Of a stretch of 64,000 nt of DNA, positions 35,018 through 42,995 are shown one piece after another. Below the pieces are notes generated by a model, which was not told where the DNA came from, ran no database searches, and saw only the letters and a program-made list of their open reading frames with translations. A program made the translations under genes and the position numbers. The stretch spans positions 1 to 64,000 of the forward strand of contig NZ_JAAZQK010000017.1 in assembly GCF_012275445.1 (NCBI RefSeq), written 5' to 3'. How positions within the stretch are numbered: position 1 is the first letter of the stretch; each line of letters begins with the position of its first letter. Source of the DNA: Rhizobacter sp. SG703 (GTDB lineage: Bacteria; Pseudomonadota; Gammaproteobacteria; Burkholderiales; Burkholderiaceae_C).

Positions 35018-35947
35018 TCAGACCCGATCAATGATCTTCTCGCCGAACAACCCCTGCGGCCGCACCAGCAGGAACACCAAGGCCAGCACATAGGCGAACC
35101 AGATCTCGATCCCGCCGCCGAGCATCGGCCCGAGGTAGATCTCCGACAGCTTCTCGCCGACGCCGATGATCAGCCCGCCGAGGATCGCGCCCGGGATCGA
35201 CGTGAGCCCGCCGAGGATCACCACCGGCAGCGCCTTCAGTGCCACCAGCGACAGCGAGAACTGCACGCCGAGCTTGCTGCCCCAGATGATCCCGGCCACC
35301 AGCGCGACGATGCCGGCCACCGACCACACGATGACCCAGATGCGGTCGAGCGGGATGCCGATCGACTGCGCCGCCTGGTGGTCGTCGGCCACCGCGCGCA
35401 GTGCGCGGCCGGTGGCGGTCTTCTGGAAGAACAGCGCGAGCAGCGCGACCAGCGTCGCCGCGACCAGCGCGGCCACCAGGTCCTCCTGGCTGATCAGCAC
35501 GCCGCCGTCGAACGTGCCCTGCAGCACCAGCAGCGGCTCCTTCGGCATGCCGACGTCGATCTTGTAGATGTCGTTGCCGAACAGCGTCTGGCCCAGCCCG
35601 TCGAGGAAGTACGCGATGCCCAGCGTGGCCATCAGCAGCGTGATGCCGTCCTGGTTCACGAGCCGCGACAGGCACAGCCGCTCGACCAGCCACGCGACCG
35701 CCACCATCAGGGCCGCGGCCGTCACGAAGCCCAGCAGGTTGGCCAGCAGCCGGCTCTCGAAGTGGAACCACAGCGGGTACCAGCCGGAGAAGCGCGCCAT
35801 CGCCAGTGCGGCGAACAGCACCATCGCCCCCTGCGCGAAATTGAACACGCCCGAGGCCTTGTAGATCAGCACGAAGCCGAGCGCGATCAGCGCATACAGC
35901 ATGCCGGCCATCAGGCCGCCGAACAGGGTTTCGAGGAAGAATCCCAT
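35018..35947 (-). CDS. livH: ABC transporter permease LivH
   Basis: The 309-residue membrane protein has the LivH pattern: GLMAGMLYALIALGFVLIYKASGVFNFAQG at the start (shown as the GLMAGMLYALIALGF core), GRALRAVADDHQAAQSIGI as the coupling loop, and LGGLTSIPGAILGGLIIGV. It overlaps livG by one base (TGATG). The low number of polar residues and about eight membrane segments are as expected. Confidence 0.95.
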   Translation of the reverse strand: MGFFLETLFGGLMAGMLYALIALGFVLIYKASGVFNFAQGAMVLFAALAMARFSGWYPLWFHFESRLLANLLGFVTAAALMVAVAWLVERLCLSRLVNQDGITLLMATLGIAYFLDGLGQTLFGNDIYKIDVGMPKEPLLVLQGTFDGGVLISQEDLVAALVAATLVALLALFFQKTATGRALRAVADDHQAAQSIGIPLDRIWVIVWSVAGIVALVAGIIWGSKLGVQFSLSLVALKALPVVILGGLTSIPGAILGGLIIGVGEKLSEIYLGPMLGGGIEIWFAYVLALVFLLVRPQGLFGEKIIDRV

Positions 35948-36729
35948 CAGTGCTGAACCCCCAGGTAGGCGCGGATCACGTCGGGATTGCCGCGCACCTC
36001 GCCCGGCGTGCCGTCGCCGATCTTCTTGCCGTAGTCGAGCACCACCACGCGGTCGCTGATGTCCATCACCACCCCCATGTCGTGCTCGATCAGCACGATG
36101 GTGGTGCCGAACTCGTCGTTCACGTCGAGGATGAAGCGGCTCATGTCCTGCTTCTCCTCGACGTTCATGCCGGCCATCGGTTCGTCGAGCAACAGCACCT
36201 GCGGCTCCATCGCGAGCGCGCGGCCGAGGTCGACGCGCTTCTGCAGCCCGTACGGCATCTTGCCGACCGGCGTCTTGCGGTACGGCTGGATCTCGAGGAA
36301 ATCGATGATGCGTTCGACCACCTGCCGGTGCGCGATCTCCTCGCGCTCGGCCGGCCCGAGGCGCAGCGCCTGCAGCAGCAGGTTGCTCTTCATGCGCAGG
36401 TTGCGGCCGGTCATGATGTTGTCGAGCACGCTCATGCCCTTGAACAGCGCCAGGTTCTGGAAGGTGCGCGCGACGCCCATCTCGGCCACCTGGCGCGAGT
36501 TCATGTGGCGGAAGGTGCGCCCGCGCAGCGCGATCGAGCCCTGCTGCGGCTGGTAGACGCCGTTGATGCAGTTCAGCATCGAGCTCTTGCCGGCGCCGTT
36601 CGGGCCGATGATGGCGCGGATCTCGTGCTCGCGCAGGTCGAAGCTGATGTCGGTCAGCGCCTTCACGCCGCCGAACGACAGGCTGATGTTCTGCACGTCG
36701 AGGATCACGTCGCCGATGGCCCGGGTCAC
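35947..36729 (-). CDS. livG: ABC transporter ATP-binding protein LivG
   Basis: The 260-residue ATPase shows GPNGAGKSSMLNCINGVY (Walker A), the LivG-type signature MPYGLQKRVDLGRALA, VLLLDEPMAGMN (Walker B) and the H-loop VLIEHDMGVVMD. LivG and LivF form the heterodimeric motor. It is the first transporter gene, 58 bases downstream of the acyl-CoA synthetase. That gap contains a single dispersed repeat. Confidence 0.95.
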   Translation of the reverse strand: MTRAIGDVILDVQNISLSFGGVKALTDISFDLREHEIRAIIGPNGAGKSSMLNCINGVYQPQQGSIALRGRTFRHMNSRQVAEMGVARTFQNLALFKGMSVLDNIMTGRNLRMKSNLLLQALRLGPAEREEIAHRQVVERIIDFLEIQPYRKTPVGKMPYGLQKRVDLGRALAMEPQVLLLDEPMAGMNVEEKQDMSRFILDVNDEFGTTIVLIEHDMGVVMDISDRVVVLDYGKKIGDGTPGEVRGNPDVIRAYLGVQH

Positions 36730-36748
36730 GCTGGCATCCTTTCGTGGC

Positions 36749-36774
36749 GCCAGGCTTCGACAGGCTCAGCCCGA
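36749..36774. repeat. Single dispersed repeat between acyl-CoA synthetase and livG
   Basis: CTTCGACAGGCTCAGCCCGAACGG is the full form of the repeat whose variants make up the array at 22344-22470, where the last copy is also followed by GGCGAACGGG. It lies in the 58-base gap between two co-oriented genes. It does not form a strong terminator. Confidence 0.75.
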
Positions 36775-36787
36775 ACGGAGCAATGCG

Positions 36788-38734
36788 TCATGCGGCGCTC
36801 CTCACCGCGGCGAAGGTCTTCGCGTCGGCGATGCGCAGGTCGGCCGAGACCATGCCGCTGCGGCCGTCCTCGAACTTCACCGCCGTTTCGATGTACTGCG
36901 AGGCCCGCCCGCCGTACAACGCGTCGACCAGCACCTGGTAGCGATCGCCGATGAAGCCGCGCCGCACCTTGCGCGTGCGCGTCAGCTCGCCGTCGTCGGC
37001 ATCGAGTTCCTTGTGCAGCACCAGGAAGCGGGTGACCTGGCTGCCGGCCAGCGTCGCATCGGCCGCGAGGTCGGCGTTGACCTGCTCGACGCAGTCGCGC
37101 ACCAGCTCGACCACCTCCGGCTTCTGCGCGAGGTCGGTGTAGCCGGCGTACGGCAGGTTGCGGCGCTCGGCCCAGTGGCCGACCGCTTCCATGTCGATGT
37201 TGATGAAGGCGCAGACCTTCTCGCGCCGGTCGCCGAAGGCCACCGCTTCCTTGATGTACGGAAAGAACTTCAGCTTGTTCTCGACGTACTTGGGCGCGAA
37301 CATCGCGCCGTCGTTGGCGCCGCCCACCAGCCGGCCGACGTCCTTCGCGCGGTCGATGATCTTCAGGTGGCCCTGCGCGTCGAGGAAGCCGGCATCGCCG
37401 GTGCGGTACCAGCCGTCGGGCGACAGCACCTCGGCGGTCGCCGCCTCGTTGCGGTAGTAGCCCTTCAGCAGCCCGGCCGAGCGCACCAGCACCTCGCCGT
37501 CGGCACCGACCTTCAGCTCGACGCCGTCGATCGGCACGCCGACCGTGTCGGCGCGCGCCTGGTGGTCGGGCTGCAGGCAGACGAACACCGCGGTTTCGGT
37601 GGAGCCGTAGAGCTGCTTCAGGTTGATGCCGATCGAGCGGTAGAAGGTGAACAGGTCCGGCCCGATCGCCTCGCCGGCGGTGTAGGCCACGCGCACCCGC
37701 GACAGGCCCAGCGTGTTGCGCAGCGGGCCGTAGACCAGCAGGTTGCCGAGCCCGTAGGCGAGGCGGTCGGGCAGGCCGAGGCGCTGCCCGTCCATGCCCG
37801 CCGGGCCGACGCGACGCGCCAACGCCATGCAGCGCCGGAACAGCCAGCGCTTGGGCGCGCTGGCGTCTTCCATGCGGATCATCACGCTGGTGAGCAGGGC
37901 CTCGAACACGCGCGGCGGCGCGAAGTAGTAGGTCGGGCCGACCTCCTTCAGGTCGATGCCGACGGTGGCGGACGATTCCGGGCAGTTGACGACGTAGCCG
38001 CAGGTCAGCCACTGCGCATACGAGAACACGTTCTGGCCGATCCAGGCCAGCGGCAGGTAGGCGAGCACCTCTTCGCGTTCGGTCAGCTTGTCGAAGCGCG
38101 CACCGGCGCGCGCCCGGTCGATCAGGCTCGCATGCGTGTGCACCACGCCCTTCGGGTGGCCGGTGGTGCCGGAGGTGAAGAACATCGCGGCGACGTCCTC
38201 CGGCCGGCTGCGCTGCACCTCGGTGTCGACGTGGGCAGGGTGCGCGGCATTGAAGTGCCGGCCGGCGGCGACCAGCGCATCCAGCGAGGCCACGCCGGGC
38301 TCGTCGCAGTGGCGCAGCCCGCGCGGGTCGTCGAACCAGATGTGGGCGAGGGCGGGGCACTGCGGGCGGATCTCGAGCAGCTTGTCGACCTGCTCCTGGT
38401 CCTCGACCACCGCGAACGCGACGCCGGCGTTGACGATCGGGAACACGAACTCGCCGGCGACCGCATCCTGGTACAGCGGCACCGGAATGGCACCGAGCGA
38501 TTGCGCGGCGAGCATCGTCGCGTACAGCCGGGGCCGGTTCTCGCCGACGACGATCAGATGCTGGCCGCGCTGCAGCCCGGCGTGCGCCAGGCCGCCGGCC
38601 AGCTCGCGCACCAGCACGGCCAGCTGCGACCAGCTGAGCGTCTGCCAGATGCCGAAGTCCTTCTCGCGCAGCGCCGGGGCGTCCGGGCGCTGTGTGGCAT
38701 GGTCTCGCATCAGACGGGGAAACGTCGTCAGCAC
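36788..38734 (-). CDS. AMP-dependent acyl-CoA synthetase (long-chain fatty acid type)
   Basis: From the GTG at 38734 the enzyme has 648 residues and opens VLTTFPRLMRDHATQRPDAP. AAGGAG seven bases upstream supports this start. It carries FFTSGTTGHPKGVVHTHAS (AMP/P-loop), QLYGSTETAVF (motif II), and GWYRTGDAGFLDAQGHLKIIDR. It activates a fatty or branched carboxylic acid to its CoA ester. As first gene of an operon with a Liv-type importer and a second CoA ligase, it suggests import followed by activation of the same compound class. Confidence 0.93.
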   Translation of the reverse strand: MLTTFPRLMRDHATQRPDAPALREKDFGIWQTLSWSQLAVLVRELAGGLAHAGLQRGQHLIVVGENRPRLYATMLAAQSLGAIPVPLYQDAVAGEFVFPIVNAGVAFAVVEDQEQVDKLLEIRPQCPALAHIWFDDPRGLRHCDEPGVASLDALVAAGRHFNAAHPAHVDTEVQRSRPEDVAAMFFTSGTTGHPKGVVHTHASLIDRARAGARFDKLTEREEVLAYLPLAWIGQNVFSYAQWLTCGYVVNCPESSATVGIDLKEVGPTYYFAPPRVFEALLTSVMIRMEDASAPKRWLFRRCMALARRVGPAGMDGQRLGLPDRLAYGLGNLLVYGPLRNTLGLSRVRVAYTAGEAIGPDLFTFYRSIGINLKQLYGSTETAVFVCLQPDHQARADTVGVPIDGVELKVGADGEVLVRSAGLLKGYYRNEAATAEVLSPDGWYRTGDAGFLDAQGHLKIIDRAKDVGRLVGGANDGAMFAPKYVENKLKFFPYIKEAVAFGDRREKVCAFINIDMEAVGHWAERRNLPYAGYTDLAQKPEVVELVRDCVEQVNADLAADATLAGSQVTRFLVLHKELDADDGELTRTRKVRRGFIGDRYQVLVDALYGGRASQYIETAVKFEDGRSGMVSADLRIADAKTFAAVRSAA

Positions 38735-38797
38735 CGCGGGTCTCCTTCTGTTCTTCCGTCCGTTTGCGGCGACTGTACGAACAAGTTTGACGCCGTG

Positions 38798-38815
38798 TTG
38801 TCGTTCTGACGACAA
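38798..38815. promoter_or_regulatory. 18-bp dyad operator upstream of the acyl-CoA synthetase/liv operon
   Basis: TTGTCGT-TCTG-ACGACAA is a perfect 7-4-7 inverted repeat 63 bases upstream of the GTG start. Size and symmetry suit a TetR-family dimer. The 12 bases GTTGTCGTTCTG (38797-38808) recur exactly at 41920-41931, just upstream of the tetR gene. That makes this TetR the favoured regulator. It could alternatively be a terminator for the upstream VOC gene, but there is no T-run. Confidence 0.55.
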
Positions 38816-38849
38816 TCCTCGGGACTTCCCCCTTCGGTCTTACCCGCGG

Positions 38850-39491
38850 CTACGCGCCGATCGTGCGCAGGCCGCTCGGCGTGCGGATCTGCGCGACGAG
38901 GCGCGGGGCGGCACCGGCGGGCAGCGGCGAGACGACAACGGCCTGGGCCAGGCCGAGCGCCGCGAGCAGCGCGCCGATGCGATCGGGCTCCGGGTGGAAC
39001 ACCTCGAAGCGCTGCAGCGAGCAGCCGACGTCCTGCAGGCCGGAGGCCGGATGGACCGGCGTCTGCCACTCGATCAGCGCCGGCGCGGCGCCGCCCAGCG
39101 GCAGGCTGCCATCGGCCGGGATCGTGATCAGCCATTGCAACCTGCCACGCGTGATCGGTTCGATGGGGCCGAGCGCTTCGGGTGCGGACGCGCCGGCGCG
39201 TCGAATGTCGTCGGTGCGGGCGACCCAGGTGGTCAGGCGAGGCGGGGCGTTCGCATGAAGCGCGTCGAGCGCGAACCAGCGCGGCCGCGTCGGCCGGGGC
39301 GCGTCGGGATTCACCGCGATGACTTCGAGGAAGAGGCTGTCGCCCAGGCGCAGCAGCAGGTTGTGCGTGCCCATGCGCGGGTGCTCGCCGCCGGGCTGCA
39401 ACTCGACGCCGAGCGCGTCGCGGACGAAGGCGGCGCCCTGCGCCAGCGTCGGCGCGGTGACGGTGAGGTGATCGATCTGGCAATGGGGCAT
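38850..39491 (-). CDS. VOC superfamily (glyoxalase-like) protein
   Basis: The 213-residue protein begins MPHCQIDHLTVTAPTLAQGAAFVRDALGV, a typical first beta-alpha unit of a vicinal-oxygen-chelate domain (shown here as its family start IDHLTVTAPTLAQGA). GEHPRMGTHNLLLRLGD and FLEVIAVNPDAP follow. It resembles the Glyoxalase_3 type, with no clear metal triad, so the activity is unknown. The start is ATG 39491, divergent from the Crp/Fnr gene. Confidence 0.82.
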   Translation of the reverse strand: MPHCQIDHLTVTAPTLAQGAAFVRDALGVELQPGGEHPRMGTHNLLLRLGDSLFLEVIAVNPDAPRPTRPRWFALDALHANAPPRLTTWVARTDDIRRAGASAPEALGPIEPITRGRLQWLITIPADGSLPLGGAAPALIEWQTPVHPASGLQDVGCSLQRFEVFHPEPDRIGALLAALGLAQAVVVSPLPAGAAPRLVAQIRTPSGLRTIGA

Positions 39492-39610
39492 TGGCACGGC
39501 CTCGGCGGGGGATCGGCGGATTCTGCGCGACGAGGCATTGCGGCCGGATCGGTTTGACGATCCGCCGTGGACCTGCCGACAATCCGTGCACGATGGCGAG
39601 GACGGTGTCG

Positions 39611-40390
39611 ATGGATGCAGCGATTCCCCCGGTGGTGCAGAACGCGGGGCCGGCGCCGCTGCGGGCACGCGCGCGCCAGGCCAGCGCCGACGAGTTGCGC
39701 GACATCCCGTGGCTGCAGTCGCTGCAGGCCGATGAACGCGAGCGCGCGGTCGACGACCTGAAGGTGGTGCAGGTGGAGGCCGGCGAGCTGCTGTGCCGCG
39801 TCGGCAAGCCGGCCACCTTCTGGTTCGGCGTGGTCGACGGGCTCTTGAAGATGAGCAACGACTCGGCGCTCGGCATGCCGATCACCTTCACCGGCGTGCC
39901 GCCGGGCGGCTGGTTCGGCGAGGGCACGGTGCTGAAGCGCGAGGTCTACCGCTACAACATCCAGGCGCTGCGCAAGAGCGTGGTGGCCGGCATCACGGTC
40001 GAGACCTTCCACTGGCTGGTGGACCGCAGCATTCCGTTCAACCGCTTCGTGATGCAGCAGCTGAACGAGCGGCTCGGGCAGTTCATCGGGGCGCGCGAGA
40101 TCGACCGGCTCAACGATCCCGATGCCCGGGTCGCACGCAGTCTGGCGTCGCTGTTCCATCCGGTGCTGTACCCCGGGGTCGGCACGCTGCTGCGGATCAC
40201 GCAGCAGGAGCTGGGCTACCTGGTCGGGCTGTCGCGGCAGCGGGTCAACGAGGCGCTGCATGCGCTGCAGCGCGAGGGCCTGATCCGCATCGAGTACGGC
40301 GGCCTGCGGGTGCTCGACCTGGAAGGCCTGAGGCGGCGGCTGCAGCGCCATGGCGATCCCGGATCGGCATCCGGGCCACCAGGTCCGTAG
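39611..40390 (+). CDS. Crp/Fnr family transcriptional regulator
   Basis: The 259-residue protein has an N-terminal cyclic-nucleotide-binding-like barrel (LKVVQVEAGELLCRVGKPA, GWFGEGTVL) and a C-terminal Crp helix-turn-helix (TQQELGYLVGLSRQRVNEAL). It lacks the cysteine cluster of Fnr, so it is not an obvious oxygen sensor. The ATG at 39611 has AGGA upstream; 39593 is possible. Its last ten residues (DPGSASGPPGP region) are encoded by a repeat arm, so the C-terminus is partly repeat-derived. Confidence 0.9.
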   Translation: MDAAIPPVVQNAGPAPLRARARQASADELRDIPWLQSLQADERERAVDDLKVVQVEAGELLCRVGKPATFWFGVVDGLLKMSNDSALGMPITFTGVPPGGWFGEGTVLKREVYRYNIQALRKSVVAGITVETFHWLVDRSIPFNRFVMQQLNERLGQFIGAREIDRLNDPDARVARSLASLFHPVLYPGVGTLLRITQQELGYLVGLSRQRVNEALHALQREGLIRIEYGGLRVLDLEGLRRRLQRHGDPGSASGPPGP

Positions 40391-40408
40391 CCCGGATGCC
40401 GATCGGGG
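40358..40408. repeat. Large inverted repeat at the 3' end of the Crp/Fnr gene
   Basis: Two 19-base arms, CCCGGATCGGCATCCGGGC (40358-40376) and its reverse complement with one mismatch (40390-40408), flank a 13-base loop containing the stop codon. The transcript could fold into a very stable hairpin that may end transcription. A related single arm, CCCGGATTGGCATCCGGGC, lies at 43770-43788, so this is a second dispersed repeat family. Confidence 0.8.
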
Positions 40409-40424
40409 ACGCGCGTCCGCTGGC

Positions 40425-41198
40425 CTAGTCTTCCAGCTCCGCCCGCGCCATCTCCACATCCAGCCGCTCCATCGCGTCGGCCGCATTGAAGGCTGCCGCA
40501 TCGGCATACAGCTTTTCCGCTTCCTTCATCTTCTTGTCGCCCTCGAGCATCACCAGCCCGTTCGCGTACTCCACCATCGCGATCGCCGAGTTCGGGTTCA
40601 GCTTCAGCGCGGTCTTGAAGGCCGCGAGGCCGGCATCCTTGCTCGCCCCCTGCGTGCGCCCGAGCAGCGAGCCGACCTTGTCGATCACTTCGGCATGGAA
40701 GGTGCCGAGCCCGATGTGCGCGTCGGCATGCTTCGGCTGCAGCTGGATCGCCATCTCGAGCGCCCCCTTGACCTTGCTGCCCAGTCCCTGCGTCAACGCC
40801 TTCGCGACGCTGATGCCCTGGCTGTAGCGGCCCAGCGCATAGGCCGACAGGTACCAGGCATTCGCGTTCTTCGGGTCGGCGGCGGCCTGCGCCTCGGCGC
40901 GCTCGGCGACCTCCTGGAACAGCGCGAGCTTCGTCTTCTCGTTCTTCTCCAGGTAATTGGCGTAGATGGCCTGCGCCTTGTTGGCCACCGTGATGCCGGC
41001 GCCGCCCGCCTTCAGGCCGGCCTCGGTCGCCTTCTGGAACTCGCCGGCATGGAACAGCGCCCAGGCGGCCAGCACCTGGTCGTCCTTCGGCAGCGGCTCG
41101 GCATCGCCGGCATGCAGCCGCGCCCATTTCTTCTTCAGGCTCGCCGCGTCGAAGCGGTACTCGTCGGCGTCGTACGGGAAAGCGGTCCACTTGGCCAT
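40425..41198 (-). CDS. Tetratricopeptide-like (TPR) helical repeat protein
   Basis: The 257-residue protein has no signal peptide or membrane segment. Repeats such as NANAWYLSAYALGRYSQG, HADAHIGLGTFHAEVIDKV and NSAIAMVEYANGLVML, each with a small-aromatic pattern, indicate TPR-type hairpins for protein binding. No enzymatic motif is seen. It is 15 bases downstream of tetR with a good AGGAGA site, so it is probably co-regulated with tetR. Confidence 0.82.
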   Translation of the reverse strand: MAKWTAFPYDADEYRFDAASLKKKWARLHAGDAEPLPKDDQVLAAWALFHAGEFQKATEAGLKAGGAGITVANKAQAIYANYLEKNEKTKLALFQEVAERAEAQAAADPKNANAWYLSAYALGRYSQGISVAKALTQGLGSKVKGALEMAIQLQPKHADAHIGLGTFHAEVIDKVGSLLGRTQGASKDAGLAAFKTALKLNPNSAIAMVEYANGLVMLEGDKKMKEAEKLYADAAAFNAADAMERLDVEMARAELED

Positions 41199-41213
41199 CG
41201 GTGTCTCCTGGTG

Positions 41214-41915
41214 TCAGCGCTTCGGCAGCGCATTCTGGTAATTGCCGACCAGCGCGAGCAGGTGTTCGCGCGCGGCGGCATCGAGGTAGGGCATCAGCAG
41301 GCTCAGCACATGGAAGGCGCCGCGCAGCAGCGCGGCACCGGCCGCTTCGGGTTCGAGCGCGCGGCGCGGGTCGCGCACGTATTCGAAGCTCAGCCAGTAG
41401 GTCAGCACCACCACCATCGCGGTCGCCACCGGCTCGGCCTCGCGGCCGTCGATGGCCGACTTGCCGGGCTGGGTGATCGCACCGCCGCGCGCCAGGCCAT
41501 CGAGCACCGCGCGCACCGCATGCGACTTCTCGTCGAGGATCTTCTGGAACTGCGTCTCCAGCCGGCGGTTCTTCGACAGCAGGTCGTTCAGGTCGCGGTA
41601 CAGGAAGCGGTACCGCCAGATCAGCTCGAACAGCATGTGGAAGAACAGCCAGGCGTCCTCGACGTGGCGCACGTCGTCGGCTGCGCGCAGCAGCTCGACC
41701 AGCGACTGCTCGTAGCGGCCGAACAGCGAGTTGATCAGCTCGTCCTTCGCCGGGTAGTGGTAGTACAGGTTCCCCGGGCTGATCTTCAGCTCGGCCGAGA
41801 TCAGCGTGGTCGAGACGTTCGGCTCGCCGAAGCGGTTGAACAGGTCGAGGGCCACTTCGAGGATGCGCTCGGCGGTGCGGCGCGGGGGCTTCGGGTCTTT
41901 CGAGGCGGTGGCCAT
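41214..41915 (-). CDS. TetR/AcrR family transcriptional regulator
   Basis: The 233-residue protein begins MATASKDPKPPRRTAERIL and has a TetR DNA-binding domain (residues ~14-60; ALDLFNRFGEPNVSTTLI, ELKISPGNLYYHYPAKDEL). Its large helical ligand domain is of the type seen in regulators of fatty-acid, PHA or acyl-CoA genes. The start at 41915 is chosen because upstream codons overlap the divergent promoter region. No Shine-Dalgarno is evident. A half-site identical to the dyad at 38798 covers the five to sixteen bases before the ATG, suggesting autoregulation. Confidence 0.92.
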   Translation of the reverse strand: MATASKDPKPPRRTAERILEVALDLFNRFGEPNVSTTLISAELKISPGNLYYHYPAKDELINSLFGRYEQSLVELLRAADDVRHVEDAWLFFHMLFELIWRYRFLYRDLNDLLSKNRRLETQFQKILDEKSHAVRAVLDGLARGGAITQPGKSAIDGREAEPVATAMVVVLTYWLSFEYVRDPRRALEPEAAGAALLRGAFHVLSLLMPYLDAAAREHLLALVGNYQNALPKR

Positions 41916-41919
41916 CGTC

Positions 41920-41939
41920 GTTGTCGTTCTGGGCGTGAC
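41920..41939. promoter_or_regulatory. Candidate TetR site next to the tetR start
   Basis: GTTGTCGTTCTG (41920-41931) is identical to the left part of the dyad at 38797-38808. The right half here is degenerate (GGCGTGAC). It lies over the tetR leader, between tetR and the divergent ABC transporter gene. Shared 12-base identity in two upstream regions is the evidence; binding is inferred. Confidence 0.45.
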
Positions 41940-42053
41940 AGGTCCCTTGCGCGGGCAATCTAGCACCAACTCGCGCGCGATCCGGCCGGTATTTGCCCGC
42001 GCCAGCAGGATTGGCGGGCGCTGCCTACAATCGCCGCCTTCTCCCGGAAGAAC

Positions 42054-42977
42054 ATGGCAGCCATCTCGTTCCAGCAGGTCAGCAAGACCTATCGTTCCAA
42101 GGGCGGGCACAACGAAGTGCGCGCGCTGTCCGAAGTCAGCATGGACATCGAGCCCGGCGAGTTCTTCGGGCTGCTCGGGCCCAACGGCGCCGGCAAGACC
42201 ACGCTGATCAGCATCCTCGCCGGCCTGTCGCAGGCCACCAGCGGGCATGTCAAGGTGCACGGCCACGACGTCGTCGACGACTACGCCGCCGCGCGCCGCA
42301 GCCTCGGCATCGTGCCGCAGGAGCTGGTGTTCGACCCGTTCTTCACGGTGCGCGAGGCGCTGGTGATCCAGAGCGGCTACTTCGGCGTGCGCGGCAACGA
42401 CGCGTGGATCGACGAACTGCTGCACCACCTGGGGCTGGCCGACAAGGCGAATGCCAACATGCGCCAGCTGTCGGGCGGCATGAAGCGCCGCGTGCTGGTC
42501 GCGCAGGCATTGGTGCACCGCCCGCCGGTGATCGTGCTCGACGAGCCGACCGCCGGCGTCGACGTCGAGCTGCGCCAGACGCTGTGGCACTTCATCGCGC
42601 GGCTCAACAAGGAAGGCCACACGGTGCTGCTGACCACCCACTACCTCGAAGAGGCCGAGGCGCTGTGCAACCGCATCGCGATGCTGAAGCAGGGCCGGGT
42701 GGTCGCGCTCGACCGCACGTCGGCGCTGCTGGCCGGCACCGCGAGCACGATGCTGCGCTTCAAGATGGATGCGCCGCTGCCGGCGTCGCTGGCAGCGCAG
42801 TCGCGCGTGACCGGGCGCATCGTGCAGATCAAGGCGCACGACGCGCACGAGGTCGAGACGGTGCTGGGCGTGCTGCGCGCCGCCGGCTGCCAGCCCGAGG
42901 ACCTGGAGATCGGCCGCGCCGACCTGGAAGACGTGTTCCTCGACATCATGAACGGGCCGGCGGAGGTGAAGGCATGA
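42054..42977 (+). CDS. ABC-2 type exporter, ATP-binding subunit
   Basis: The 307-residue ATPase has GPNGAGKTTLISILAGL (Walker A, residues 42-50), QLSGGMKRRVLVAQAL (signature), VIVLDEPTAGVD (Walker B) and the H-loop TTHYLEEAEAL. A C-terminal ~75-residue domain (from about 225) is of the DUF4162/NodI kind. TACAATCGC at 42026-42034 is a likely -10 region. The permease start overlaps its stop (ATGA). Substrate could be a polysaccharide, lipid or drug. Confidence 0.93.
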   Translation: MAAISFQQVSKTYRSKGGHNEVRALSEVSMDIEPGEFFGLLGPNGAGKTTLISILAGLSQATSGHVKVHGHDVVDDYAAARRSLGIVPQELVFDPFFTVREALVIQSGYFGVRGNDAWIDELLHHLGLADKANANMRQLSGGMKRRVLVAQALVHRPPVIVLDEPTAGVDVELRQTLWHFIARLNKEGHTVLLTTHYLEEAEALCNRIAMLKQGRVVALDRTSALLAGTASTMLRFKMDAPLPASLAAQSRVTGRIVQIKAHDAHEVETVLGVLRAAGCQPEDLEIGRADLEDVFLDIMNGPAEVKA

Positions 42978-42995
42978 GCGGTGAAGGCATGAGCG
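42966..42995 (+). repeat. 15-bp tandem duplication covering the permease start
   Basis: GTGAAGGCATGAGCG occurs twice without a gap (42966-42980 and 42981-42995). Each copy brings its own purine-rich ribosome binding site and an in-frame ATG (42974 and 42989). The second copy therefore gives the permease either five extra residues (MSGEG) or an alternative uncoupled start. Confidence 0.85.

Noticed and set aside
33845-38809. Long plus-strand frames (about 700 codons each) opposite livM/livH and the acyl-CoA synthetase
   Set aside because: Complementary to conserved transporter and ligase genes, with Gln/Arg/His-rich composition and no family features.
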